A stretch of DNA of 64,000 bases from Hydractinia symbiolongicarpus. Lineage: Eukaryota > Cnidaria > Hydrozoa > Anthoathecata > Hydractiniidae. This document shows, in pieces, positions 10,913 to 23,214 of this stretch. A program made the translations under genes and the position numbers. The notes beneath the pieces are model-generated. The model ran no database searches and was not told where the DNA came from. It saw nothing but the letters and a program-made list of their open reading frames with translations. The DNA lies in the NCBI RefSeq assembly GCF_029227915.1, contig NC_079887.1, positions 15,559,650-15,623,649 of the forward strand. The letters are read 5' to 3'. The number at the start of each line of letters is the position of its first letter. Position 1 is the first letter of the stretch.

Positions 10913-12968
10913 CGGTTAGAGAATATGATTGGGCAGAATAACTCAGTTTCATGCGCAATTTAGATGCTAAGGTACATTCTTGATGTAAAATGCTCAACTT
11001 GCAAAAATGAAATTGCAGAACAAATGAAAATCAAAAACAGCATGGTAATGGTGGCGTGAGTACATACATGTGAAGTAATTTTATTTGCAACTTTAAAAAT
11101 TTTTTTAAAGCTTTTTTATTTATTTCATAAGTACTCACACATCACTTATGTTATTTTTATATATTTTATATTTAAAGTTTTTTTTTTATTATCTCTTTTT
11201 CAGTTTTATAAAATGGCGCCAAATAGAAATGAGTAAGCGTACCGTATCACGATAATTTGCTTTGTCTGTGTAAATCTGGCTACTACAGCAAATAATTTGT
11301 TACTTTTAGATGGTATTACCTCTAACGAAATTAAAGTTAGTTAAATAGGTGGGAGTGTTTATAAAGTTCCGTATATGCGCTTTACAGACAATAAAAAAGA
11401 AAGACCACATAAGAAAAATGACTATTTCCTTTAATTTATAGATTTAAGGAATAACTATCATTTTTTTAAAAATCAGGTTTTAATTATTTCAAAAAGATAG
11501 TTGCTTTTTATCTTGGTTTCTTTAATAGTTGCGGTCTGTTCTTTACATTTCTTGTCTGTGTACACGCGTGCACATGTCGATTGTGCTAGACTCAAAATCA
11601 AAACAATACGTCACGCTGCAACTCATCTGTTTGGTTTGTTTGTAGCAATAAAGTTAAATTCTTAGTGGGGAAAAAGTAATTCGTGAAATAGCTATTTTAA
11701 CGTCAATAAAATCTCAAATTGAAATAGAAAAATTGTTATTATACAAAGATGGTGAAGCTTTTCCACGTGTTTTAATTTGATAATTTTACACTTTCCACAT
11801 TACGTTGTTTACAAATTGGAAAACTGAAATTATTTTTACAAAAAGTTGATCTGAATTCAACCCCCCACAGGTTTGAGGCTTTGTAGAAACCGATTCAAAA
11901 TAATGGTTTTAAAATTTCTTAACGCTCTTTTCTGTATAATATTCTACAAATATATTGGTGCGCAGGAACTTCTTGCAATATGCCTCAAACAACCTGTCCC
12001 TCGTAAACGGCTTGTTTACGTTCTTGTACGTTTAAAAAAATTACATTTACTCGATATAGCCATGCTGCTATTGTGCTCAATTTGGCAATAATCGATCTGA
12101 TTGTAAAGGCAGATTTTTACGAAACTAGTTGGACGGTAAATTTCCCCACGAAATGTATTTTAGTTTAGTTTGCTTCGATTTTGCTTCAAAAACATCGCAT
12201 CATCAATAGGTAGAAACAGTTCTTACGTTTTAGCGGCAAAATATTTTGCTGGAAACTTTCACCCAATCAAAATGTAGTCATTACTGTTGATTCTTAGAAA
12301 AACACTACTGGAAAGAATTCAAAATAACTATTATGTTTTTAGTACCCAAAAAGTGCACATATTCAGTATTTTAAATTCGCCACATGTTTTTTGTTGTTAA
12401 AATTAAAACGACATTTCTTAGCCAATTCGCCGCCGAATTCGCCATTCACAATGAAAGTTACGGTCAAACCCTTTATATAGCCAAGCTTTCCAAAAATAGC
12501 CTCGTTTTCCAAACAATTATTTTCTTCAAATCTAAATAAAATCCAACTACATTTTTGTCATGATAATTTAATATTCTATCTGAATATCCTAATTCGAAGA
12601 GCACAGAATCATTATAAAATTTTGGATGATGTTATTATAATTTATGAAATTCGGGAAAGGTTTATTGATTCGCATCTGATTTCCATGCGGACAGTACAAT
12701 ATCCTTCTCGGGTTGTATATTTTCCCCTATTCAGGGTATCTACAGTGGAAGTTATCTTACTGTTAAGACATTCACCAAACAGAGAAAAAAATTTCCAAAA
12801 TAATTTTTCCTTAGCAATTATAGACTCACATTCTTTGGCATACAGGGAAAGGAGGACGCAGGATCCAATGGGTGTACTAATACCTATGACTGGAACCCCA
12901 GATCAGAATCTAGATCCAGTTGCACAGTATTCAGGCTCAGTACGTTTTTAATATGTTTTTAGTTTGTG
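10913..12968. other. No gene seen
   Basis: AT-rich DNA with scattered short open frames (for example 11873-12091 and 12622-12951) that lack family motifs or splice support. Nothing else was recognised before the second duplicated block starts. Confidence 0.5.
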
Positions 12969-13004
12969 GAAAATATTTTATCCTCAACGTTGTTATAAAT
13001 TATA

Positions 13005-13118
13005 CTAGTCGTTAGCCCGTGGAAAAATCCACGGGTTCGCCCGTCGCAGCTAAGCCACCATTTTGCGTGACAGACAAACGGACGGACAGAAAGACGTATA
13101 CGGGCATTATAATATAGA
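13005..13118 (-). mobile_element. Mini-Helitron (114 bp), second copy
   Basis: Same termini, orientation, length and A/T flanks as 37-150. It was therefore already in the block when the block duplicated. Confidence 0.7.
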
Positions 13119-13277
13119 TTGTAAACAACGTGTATCACTGTTTTTAAAACTTTTTATATTTTATAGGAGGATATAATAGACATTGCTTTGGTAGATGTGG
13201 AGAGTTATCAAAACGCCGGAAATGAATAAATTCAAAGATATTAAAAAATAACACTTACTTAGTGAAACACTATAAAA

Positions 13278-14285
13278 ATGACAAAATCAAGAATTAAAAT
13301 AAATTACAAAGTGGTCATTTTACTGACGTTATGTTGCATATTCTTCATTTTTTTGGGCTCAGAAATATACTTTAACAAATTTGTAATAGAGCTGGACTAC
13401 TCAAGGATTTACGTGAAAGCTAATTTGAGCAATCTTAATCAAGACATACACGTGACTAAATTATTATCGAAATTTTCGTGTAGCAAAAAGCCAATAAAGT
13501 TGTTAGTTGTGGTGATCAGTAACGTAATGTATTTCCAGCGTAGAGATACCATTCGGAAAACATGGGGAAAGAGATTAGATTTGCATACAACAAACGATTT
13601 TCGCACTTTCTTTGCTGTGGCAAAGACAACAGATGAAACAACACAAGAAAAACTTGAGAATGAGATTGCGACTTATGGAGATGTAATACAAGGAGATTTT
13701 TACGAAGATTATTATAAGCTTCCAAGAAAGACTGAGCTAGTTTTCGAATGGGCGTATAAACACTGTGAATTTGATTACTTGCTGAAGGCAGATGACGACG
13801 TGTACGTTAACCTAATGATCCTTTTTCAATTTCTTGATCATCCAGATACACCTAAGACTAAATTGTATGCAGGACGCCAACATGTAAAAACAAACGTGTT
13901 CAGAGAAGGAAAGCTGAAAGTCACTTTTGAAGAGTACGGAACGAAAAACTATCCTGATTTTTGTAGCGGTGGATCAGCCATACTTTCAAGAGATGTAGTA
14001 GGAAGTATAATTCCGTATTTTCAAAAAAATCCAATTCGATTGGAGGATGTTTACACCGGCATGTTGATGATGAATGCAGGTGTTGTGTCAAGACATGTAC
14101 CGAGTGTCAGAATGTTTGAGAAAAATTGTGATTATCAAAACACCACGTTGGCACATCATTCTGAAATACATACAAAGAAAAGAAGCTGTCTGTTGAAATT
14201 ATTTTATAGTATGCTAGCCCAAAACGTTGAAAGTGCTTTTATACGCACGCATTACATTAACGTGATGGACGATAGGGGGAAGTAG
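13278..14285 (+). CDS. Beta-1,3-galactosyltransferase-like (GT31) protein, copy 2
   Basis: A 335-residue intronless CDS, the paralogue of the gene at 315-1322 and identical except for Ile in place of Phe at residue 253. All family features are kept: the N-terminal membrane anchor, RRDTIRKTWG, DDD at 172-174 and EDV at 256-258. The 5' UTR acceptor upstream (TTTTATAG at about 13166) is also conserved, so the copy includes at least part of its own transcription unit. Four of the five coding differences are silent, consistent with a recent duplication under constraint or simply too young to diverge. Golgi location and beta-1,3 sugar transfer are inferred from the family. Confidence 0.93.
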   Translation: MTKSRIKINYKVVILLTLCCIFFIFLGSEIYFNKFVIELDYSRIYVKANLSNLNQDIHVTKLLSKFSCSKKPIKLLVVVISNVMYFQRRDTIRKTWGKRLDLHTTNDFRTFFAVAKTTDETTQEKLENEIATYGDVIQGDFYEDYYKLPRKTELVFEWAYKHCEFDYLLKADDDVYVNLMILFQFLDHPDTPKTKLYAGRQHVKTNVFREGKLKVTFEEYGTKNYPDFCSGGSAILSRDVVGSIIPYFQKNPIRLEDVYTGMLMMNAGVVSRHVPSVRMFEKNCDYQNTTLAHHSEIHTKKRSCLLKLFYSMLAQNVESAFIRTHYINVMDDRGK

Positions 14286-15636
14286 TTCAGTTAGATGGTG
14301 ATTTATCACTCTGATCTGTTTGTTTTTCTTAGTTGACTTTTTGTTTACTGTTTACTTATGTTTTTTATTTGTTTTTCATTTGTTTTTAATGGTTTTATTC
14401 TTTTATAGCTTTAAAAATTTGTTTTGTTGATAGAATACGTTATGCTTCTTTTCTAAATTTCTTGTAATTTTTGAATAATGTAATGCTTCAATTAAACTCA
14501 TTTTATTAAAGAGCTATTATTAGATCGTGTGTTTATTTAAGTGGCGCACTTAATCAGGGGTGTTCTTAATTGAGACATTACAGTACAAGTTGAACCTTGA
14601 GGCATTTTACGTGTCGTTTGTACTAAAAAAAGCGCCTAATGCCTTAAAAACCGTGGATTATTTAATGGTGAACAGCTTGGCTTCCAATAGCACATATTGT
14701 TGAGCAGATGTTTTAACTTGGGGGTAGGAATTCAGAGTACTCGAAGCGAGTCAGTTGAACGAAGATTCAGGTCAACATTTTTAGTTTTTCAAATTTGCCG
14801 TAACCCAGCCCCCCCCCCCCCCCCCCCCCAATAATTTTCCTACTAAAAGAAAAATAAAGACAGAGCGAGAAAAAAAGAGAGAGAGAGAAAGAAAGAAATA
14901 GAGACAGAGAGACAGATTTTGTGTCATTTCTCCAAAAGTTAGATAACCCAAGAAAACTACTTTTGTTTGAAGTTATAAAAGTGGGAAAACTTGCTCCAAA
15001 ACCACACATTCTGGGTTATATGTTCTTCGGACAATTGTTAATGACTCCAGGTATAAAATGATTCGCGCAACTGTCGTCATCGCTCAAAAAAATATAGCAT
15101 ATTTTCAAGGGAACCCAATGAGTGTCGAGTTATAAATTAGAAAAGGTTCGAGCTGTATAAATTGTATGATCGAAATAACAAACTCCACAAAAACAAAATG
15201 GTTATATCAATTGTCTTCAATTGCCTTCAAATGTCTCTTGCTCCAAAACCACACATTCTGGTTGTTATGTTCTTGGGGAAGTTGTTGATAACTCCAGGTA
15301 TAAAACGATATTTGCAACTGTCTTCATCGTTTAAAAACATGTAGTATATCTTTAGGAGAATCCAATAAACAGCAATAAGCATGGTTTCCCTTCGTAAAAT
15401 ACGCGCGCAAAGTTTTTTGCTACCTCTGTTTTCACCCTTGAACTTACAGTGGAAATGTTCAAGTATTACAGAAACCTCCGATTGTCCAGGTACGATAACA
15501 GTTCCGAGAGTGGTGCTGCAAAATACCTAGAAAGGAAATAAACAATTAAATTAAGGACATGGAATTTCCAAGTAAGAATTACTTTTTAGGTAAAAGCTTA
15601 TTTCCAATTAGCGACATCAAATTTTCAAATAAGGAC

Positions 15637-16305
15637 ACTCTTATTGAAGATAATATTTCGGTTTGTCTGTTCAGTATTCATATTACTGTGGAAAGTTTAT
15701 TATTTCTTGAACATGATAGTTTAATAGGCGACGTTTCGGGAGATCCTTCTTCCATCATTGGGCTACAGAAAAGCAAAACACCAAAGGACAATTTGCAAAA
15801 ATCTGAAAGACTGTCATTGAAGAATCTAAAGAAGGACAAAGATATCATAATCCTACCAGCAGACAAGGGGAGAACAACGGTTATCATGAATACACCTGAC
15901 TACATCGACAAGTGCAACGAACACATCAACAACGGGCCTTACAAACTTCTCAAGAAAGATCCTATAGAAGTCATCAAACGAGAAGCCAGGAACATCTTAA
16001 TGGAGTTGAAGAGAAAAGAATACATCGACGATAAGCAGTATTACCGACTGAAACCTTGTGACGGACCCCCACCGCGATTTTACGGACTACCAAAAATTCA
16101 TAAACAAGGAAATCCAATTCGACCAATAGTCTCTTGCACTGGAACACCGTTATACAACCTATCAAAATTTGTTGCTTCTATCTTCAGCAAATTTACAGCA
16201 AGTGACCACAGCAAAAACTCAAAAGAATTTTCGGAATACATCAGAGGAATAAAGATAGCAGACGACGAATGTTTCCTTCCCTCACTCATTTTACAGGAAC
16301 GGTGA
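15637..16305 (+). pseudogene. Penelope-like element: terminal repeat plus truncated reverse transcriptase
   Basis: The open frame entered from the duplicated block shows N-terminal landmarks of Penelope-like element RT: ILPADKGRTTVIM, RFYGLPKIHK, PIRPIVS and GTPLYNLSKF. It stops after about 230 codons, before the catalytic YADD region, so it is a fragment. The first 130 bp (about 15640-15765) recur in inverted orientation at 45485-45612 and look like the element's terminal repeat. Downstream the sequence is unrelated to the family, so the 3' part including the GIY-YIG domain is absent. No activity is possible. Confidence 0.88.
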
Positions 16306-16307
16306 AT

Positions 16308-18679
16308 ACACCTTTCCAAATTAGTTTTCTTTGGTGTACCGCTGCTATTTCTAAACTTTTTCGAATAAAATGAATGTGATTTTTGAAATCCTGATTGATT
16401 TGACAGAATGTGAAATCTTTAGATTCATACAGCAAACAAACAACCTGTTACAACAGGTTTTCTAATTTTGACATTTTTATATTGATGATGTAATTGACAT
16501 CTTTTTTTTTAAGAAAAAGAAAGTAAAAATATCAGTATCGTTTCCTCGCCCTTTGAAGATCGATCAGTTTTACAGACTTTATGGAATTTACATGCGATTG
16601 CGGGCAAACTAGTTCCTTAAAGCAAAACCATGCATTGCCCTTAGAGAGACATTTAGTTAAATCCTCACGACAACTTTCACCTGATATTAACAACAATTTT
16701 CCTCGTTTTTGAAATCGAAACTAATGATAGGCTGAATCTAGTTATGATGCTAAATTATATACTTTATCTAGCAAGTTCAAGTGACGTTTTGTTTTGTTGT
16801 AAAGTAGTATTTTTGCCTGAGAACTTTCTATTTGTACAATAATACTATTTGATAGTTACAACACAAATGAAAACAATTTTTAAGTTTCAACTGACTTAAA
16901 AAATAAATAAATAAAAAATTCGAGCGCTAGAATGTAAACATGAAAAGCGTAACGCATAATTTACGTGTTTTTTAAAATTTTAGAATTTTGACGTTTTGAC
17001 TTTAGGATCATATTCGATAACATTAAATTGGTGTGTGCATAAATTTTTAACTTAATCCGACATGTGAAAATGAGGTTTTGGTGGAATTAATGTTGGTATA
17101 GCAAAATGTTATGCCACTTGAAATTTAAAGCGGGAGAGCATATCAAACGCTCTCCGACAGTGCTGTGTCTGATAATTTACGAGTGTGTGAAAGGCGTCAA
17201 TTATCGTTTGGCGACTTCACTAATTTAGCGCATGGAAAAAATTATTTCGAATTAAAAAAGAGGTTACTTATTACGCATATTAATAGATACACAAGTTCTA
17301 TGCCTCTATTGTTTATTTTATAGCGCTGTAAATTTTTTGCTGCAAAATATTCTATTGCAGGACACCACAAAGCAAGGTAGGAAAGAGCATTTGATTGTAG
17401 TTGTCATTTAAGTAACTAATAATTTCTGCACATTTTGTGGCAAATTCGTATTCATTTTATTCTCGTTAGGGCATTTAGAATCAAAGGAAACATGAAATTC
17501 TGGGAGTAAACGTTGTCAATGGTTTTTATTCTTACAATTTTGTTTTCACTCTTATTTCATTTACAAGTTAGATGTGAGAATAGTACTCTATTTTTCAAAT
17601 AACGCAAAATCAAGATTCTAAGATCCTAAGTGATGTGAAAATCAGCAAGTTAAAACTGCATGAACGTAGTACAGGAATACTTTTATTTCTTGCCTAATCT
17701 TTCTCAAGTATCATCTAGGGATGAATAAACAACAATAGTGTAGTAGCATAATGGCATAACTTTCGTCTTCGATTGTATGATCTTTCGTTTTTGATTGCTG
17801 AAAGTTACTTGTGATTTAATTGATAATACAACAAATCGCTACAATAATATACTCAGGCGTGATCCTAGCGATGGCTTCACCCTTTTACTAGCTTGTTGGT
17901 CTGTGCCCTGGATGAAAACCTGTCTCTACCCTGATCCAAAATGGGAGGACTGATACAGTATTTTAACAGGACGAAAACACACAGCCTTTGTTGCAAATAA
18001 ATTTTATATATAGATATGTTTGTCATTTTAATGAGCACCATTTCCAATTATTAACAGCGTTCGTGCTTCGAAGCTCGTTAATGCTTGCTAATACGACTAC
18101 AGTTGCTCACTTGATGAAGGTAAAGTATAATCTTTACAAGTATGTCCCATATGGCTATTTGGATAAAGTGCGTTAAAATAAAAATAATATACTGTGTTAA
18201 ACATCGTAACATTTAAAGATATACAATTGTAGTTAACATTCCAGCAAAATGAAAGATCGAGGAATATAGCATGTCAAGCATGGCTTATATATGAGAGTTG
18301 TTGCGCATGCGTATCGAAAGCGATAAACATTCGTGCAGAATCGCCAAGAAACTCGATTTACGACAATCTTCGACAATCCCGCATGGCCACTTATTTCATT
18401 CAAACTTGCCACCTTCCTCTCTTTTCAGATGGCTGTATGTTTCCACATCTCTTATGAAGAACCTCTTTATTTCAAAGTCGAGGTTAAGAAAAAATAAGGA
18501 ATATATTAAGAACGGAGCTACTAAGCTTGAATTCTTACATTGATTATTAGGACATAATACTGTGAATTTCTAAAATTACCAAAAAATAACTTGAAGAATT
18601 TTTCACCCTAAAGTTACCCTGTATGCTTTTACAACAAGGTCAAATATATATTTTTTAATCTTGTTTTTTTTTTTATATT
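16308..18679. other. No gene seen
   Basis: Gene-poor AT-rich DNA. A short perfect hairpin GGAGAGC/GCTCTCC is near 17130-17156. Open frames around 17988-18176 and 18298-18543 have no recognisable features. Confidence 0.5.
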
Positions 18680-18803
18680 TCTTTAATAATAGCGTATTCT
18701 GTCCGCCTGCTTGTGCGCGAAAAAAGGTCATGTTATGGAAACGCAGAATGCAATAAATAAAGGACGGGCGAACCCGTTGATTTATTCAAGGGTTACCGAA
18801 TAG
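18680..18803 (+). mobile_element. Diverged Helitron-like unit (about 124 bp)
   Basis: Starts TCTTTAATAATAGCG, includes a CTGTCCGCCTG block like the mini-Helitron's CTGTCCGTCCG, and ends with a hairpin (AACCCGTTGA/TCAAGGGTT) plus a short spacer and ATAG. The next unit starts TCTCTTCAATAATACC at 18804, again head to tail. The terminal CTAG has one mismatch and the 5' flank is T rather than A, so the call is weaker. Confidence 0.5.
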
Positions 18804-18883
18804 TCTCTTCAATAATACCTGTCTGTTTGTGCGTAAAAAAAGTCATGTTAGGGAAACACAAAAATGATATACAAAGGACGGGC

Positions 18884-21877
18884 CAACCTCAATCCCAGGG
18901 CTTTTTTTTTTCTTTTTTGAAGGGACAGCGAGCAAGAAATAGCCCTGTCATCGTCCCAAAAAATTGCGGCCAGTGACATTTGAATATTTTGAAGTGACGA
19001 GTGCGTAATGCAAAAACAAGATAGTGGTACGCAAGGGAGCTTTTGTTTGTTGGGGAGCTATATTATAGACAATAAATAAATTAGGTGAACTTTTTATAAA
19101 ACGTGTTGCCGATATTTTTTTAAAGATCTTGGTTAAGAAGGTAGGTAAAGAATTTAAAAAGTTCTCACTTTGAAACAGAAGGTACCTGTCTTTTTATTTA
19201 TTGTCAATAGCTTGCAAGTGGCGCTAATGAATTATTAATGCTTTTAACAATCATTATGAAACAGGTAAAAGTAACAACATTAATTTTTTGATGATGAAAG
19301 TATATTGAAAAGTAAAAATATATATGTCTAGCTAGTGTGCCTGTTCCATATTGTTGTAAAATTGGTTCCGTTCCATATTGTTGGGTGCTGTCCCATGTTA
19401 TTGTGTCTCCTCTAGACAGTTCAGGACGGTCATAACAGCTCGTACCATATTGCTGTGGCTCTTGTAGATAATGCAGAACGGTCAAAAAGGCTTGTCTCAA
19501 ATTGTCGGGACTCTTTAATACGGGAAAAATTTTAAACACATAGAAATGAGAAAAATTGTGGTAGTTACACATTTCTTCAATTTTGCGTACAAGTGGAAAG
19601 AGGACATGAAACTTTAAGTTTATAGCAGAGAATTCCCCACACTAAAAACAATTCCTAAACATCACTCTGGCAAGTGTCATACAAGATTTTAGGTCGATTT
19701 AAATTATTTTTATTTTTATTTAATGCCCCATTCACAACTAACAAAACTGGTTTAAATTAAACTGGTTATACTTAAACTGATTTTCATTGCAACTCGGCTC
19801 ATACATGTACCATTTACACCTAAAGTTCACAACACGGTCAGAATCATGAATAAATAAAAACTCTATATACCATAATAATGTTTCTTGAAAAGTTATTTAA
19901 CTGAAAGTTTGCAAGTAGACCACAACAAAATTGTCTTTTCACATTTAAAACTTCGCTGCAGCCTGATAACAAAGTGTCTTTAGATATACAGCATTTTTAC
20001 TTTGCGTATTGGAATCCTTTTTGAATTTCCGCGCCCGAAGGCGTAGGAAATTTTTTAAAACCGTCTTTTTTTTTTCGGAGCATTTCTTGAGAAAAAATCG
20101 ACCCTGGGATTTCACGTTCTTTAGAAAGGAGGATGGTATTGGTATAACCGACTAACTAACTAACCCTGTTCCAAATGGTCAATTGCAAAGTCACAAATTT
20201 AAACTTCGTACCCAAGCTCCCTAAGTACTGGGAAGTCATCTAAATGACGTTTCAGGCCAAAATTGGTATTTGTTTTCGACTAAATTTGGCACAGTTAACA
20301 AAAAAAGTATGCTGAACACAATGGTGACATTATAATTTTAATTTTTGTCACCTAAATGTCATTTTAGGCCAAAATTGGTCCAAAAAATTAAAACTACTTT
20401 ATTTTTGACAAAATTTGGCACAGTTAACAAAAAAAAATGCTGAACATGATGGTGACATCAAAATTTTGGTTTTTTACCACCTTAAATGTCATTTTAGGCC
20501 AAAACTGATCCAAAAATTAAAACTACTTCATTTTCAACAAAAATTGGCAAAGTTAACAAAAAAAGTATGCTGAACATAATGGCAACATCAAAATTTTGAT
20601 TTTTGTCACCTAAATGCCATTTTAGGCCAAAATTGGTCCAAAAATTAAAACCACTTCAATTTCGGCAAAATTTGGCACAGTTAACAAATAAAGTATGCTG
20701 AACATGATGGGGACATCAAAATTTTGATTTCTTGTTACCTAATTGTCATTTTAGGCCAAAGTTGGTCCAAAAATTAAAACTACTCCATTTTCAACAAAAA
20801 TTGGCAAAGTTAACAAAAAAAAGTATGCTGAACATAATGGTAACATCAAAATTTTGATTTTTGTCACTTAAATGTCATTTCAGGCCAAAATTTGTCCAAA
20901 AATTAAAACTACGTTATTTTTGACAAAACTTGGCACAGTTAATAATAAAAGTATGCTGAAAATGATGGTCACATCAAAATTTTGATTTTTTGTCAACTAA
21001 ATGCCGTTTAAGACCATAAACGTTTCAATCGCAGGACCTTCAACCATGAATGATAGGCTGTATTTTTTTGTTAGTAATTTCTTTTAAAATGTGAGTTTAT
21101 TATGACACGTTTCGTTTTGTTTGCGTTTGTTGTAAGATGTAATGTCACTTGTGTGCTTTATCTTCAGAGCGTCATGCACCAAACCTCTCCGAATGTTTGG
21201 CACGATAACACAACGAATTAGCAAGTTGTCATTAAATATTTTGGTAGCGAGCGGAAATTCTTAGCTCCCAGGGCTTCTTGTTTCAATATAAATGTGTATC
21301 CAGCTACTGCTCCTGATATGCACAACCACTATAATTACTCCACCAGTGTAATTTACAAAAAGTTTTCTTCTGAATAAAAAATTCAAATTTGAGACCAACT
21401 ACATTTAATTCTTTATATTTTGCTTCATAATCTTCTAATGCTGTGAACAACTTTCTCGTGCTGCACGAGCACGCCAGCGATCTTTATATTAGCATAAAAC
21501 CTTTAAAGTTTATTAAAGTTTTTGTTTCTGAACTTCCGATAATCCGAACATTTGTTAACAAATAATTTAGTACCTTGCGTGTTTGAATTAACAGACGTCT
21601 ACTGTAGCTGTATTTTAATAACAAACCAGAGTGATATCTTATCTTAACACTTCTGATGTTATTCTGGTGTTACGTTTTCCATTTGCTGCGCTGAAGGAAT
21701 GAACCTCATGAACTCGACGAGCTTGTCAAGTAGTTTGTCTTGCTGGCCTAAAATACAGTCGGTAATCGAGCAAACACCACATTTTTTTGCGGTGTTGAAG
21801 ACCGGTTAGTGCCAGGGCTATTTCTTTCTCGTTGTCACTTCATCAAAAAGAGTAAAAAAACCCTGGGATTGAGGTTG
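18884..21877. mobile_element. Inverted-repeat DNA transposon with 9-bp target duplication (2994 bp)
   Basis: Both ends carry CAACCTCAATCCCAGGG (17 bp, perfect) in inverted orientation. A longer imperfect match of about 65 bp includes AAGAAATAGCCCTG on each side. AGGACGGGC is duplicated at 18875-18883 and 21878-21886. A 9-bp duplication fits Mutator-like elements; 8 bp (hAT or P) is possible if one A is fortuitous. No transposase was recognised; an open frame on minus at 19204-19572 is built on short CCATATTGTTG-like repeats and is not convincing. It is probably non-autonomous. Confidence 0.78.
20230..21020 (+). repeat. Tandem repeat, period about 129 bp, about six copies
   Basis: Each unit contains TCATTTTAGGCCAAAATTGG, AAAATTAAAACTAC, TTGGCACAGTTAACAAAAAA, and TATGCTGAACATGATGG-like blocks. 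The AGGCC anchor occurs at about 20254, 20366, 20496, 20624, 20753 and 20882, with a degenerate last copy near 21011. No open frame spans it. It is wholly internal to the 2994-bp transposon. Confidence 0.9.
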
Positions 21878-21919
21878 AGGACGGGCAGATCCTTGAATTT
21901 AGCCACGGCTACCGTCTAC

Positions 21920-23214
21920 TTCGTTATATTTTTCTTGAAAGCGCAAATAAGAACATTCGAGGCTAAAAAATTCTTCATAAACATTAGCCTGAGCTTACAT
22001 CTAGACCTTGTGTTATTTGTATAAAGTAATACATATTGACCTGATAAGATTTCTTGTTGCTGATACAATTATTAACACACACTAAAGTTCCCAGAGCAAT
22101 GAGCAATTATATCCACTCTTTGTTCGTTGCTACCCAACGTCTGGCATAACAGTGAGGCGATCTACAGAGCAGTTGATAGTATCGACAATATAATACCAGC
22201 ATGCTATCTTTCAATCACTCATTCTATTACGGGGCTCTTTCTTTATCTTCCTGCACTATTTTGCAATAATAATTGTTAGAACGATTTATTTGAGTTGGCA
22301 TAGAGGAATAAATTGTCGGTGTTTTTATGCAACCAGCATAATACGTACATGAGAAGTTTTTACAAATTACATTGTATAATGAAAAGTATGGAAAAAAAAA
22401 GGATTAACTTATAAAGGAATTAATCTTCCACTAAGACAGATTTAAATCTTAGAAAATACGTAATACCTCAGCTATAGCTCTTTTTTTAGCTAAATTCATT
22501 GTTTGTCAAAGGAAATGAATTTATGTTACCCTTAGTATGACATGAACCATTAGGCGTTATGTTATAAAAATATTGTTCGCTTCTGTCATGCTTTAATAGT
22601 GCAATAAGCCGAGGGATGAAAAAAAAGTTTCCCAAAATGACGTATACTTTAATTAATAATGTTCTGCACATTACGTTGACAACAAATCAGTTAATTTGAT
22701 TCTACATGTAACTTTTTTTCTTCACTCATATCATTTTAATCTTATTTATAAAGGATGACGAAATTTACAAATTAGAAATTTCTGCCAGAGTTTCGTGTAG
22801 ATAACAATATTACCTTAATACATTTTCACTCGATTAAAAACCAGAATTTACAGAGTGGAAGACGTCGGGAATTTAGACCTCTCATTAAAAGTAAAAACAA
22901 AAAAACTGAGTATAATTTCACAATCACCAACATAAAAGAAAGGAAGACCCCATAGATATGTAGAGGATAGATGTAAATAAGGTAACATACAGTAATAGAA
23001 TAAATGAGCTATTAAGCATAGAATTAGATCTGCAGTAGCAAAAGGATCAAGGCTATTTTTCTTTTATATCTTGTTATAATAACCTATACGTGTTGGCTAC
23101 AAATCCTTTTATTTTATTTATGTTTGAAGGCTATTCATTTGGATGAACGTAATAAAGAAGGGCATCAGATCGAAGACATCAGTTGAATTCTAGTTGTTCA
23201 ACGCAGCAGTCAAA
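21920..23214. other. Upstream region of the secreted EPRT-repeat gene
   Basis: No gene was recognised. The last few hundred bases are presumably the promoter and 5' UTR of the gene starting at 23215; no clear TATA box stands out. Confidence 0.45.

Larger units (their letters stand above)
12969..15636. repeat. Duplicated block, copy 2
   Basis: Direct repeat of 1-2666. Most differences are single bases or small indels in non-coding parts. A C-run is 7 bases in copy 1 (around 1861) but about 21 here (14809-14829). The block ends where Penelope-like sequence starts. Confidence 0.95.
18804..21915 (+). mobile_element. Second Helitron-like unit, split by an inserted transposon
   Basis: The 5' part, 18804-18883, matches the preceding unit (CTGTCTGTTTGTGCG, GTCATGTTAGGGAAAC, AAAGGACGGGC). 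The 3' part resumes at 21878 with AGGACGGGCAGATCCTTGAA and GCCACGGCTACCG, corresponding to the hairpin end of the preceding unit. The 2994 bp between them are a separate inverted-repeat transposon. Confidence 0.55.

Noticed and set aside
12622-12951. 109-codon open frame before duplicated block 2
   Set aside because: No splice sites, start context or recognisable motif; composition resembles surrounding DNA.
19204-19572. 122-codon minus open frame inside the 2994-bp transposon
   Set aside because: Its QQYGT repeats reflect CCATATTGTTG nucleotide repeats; no transposase motif.
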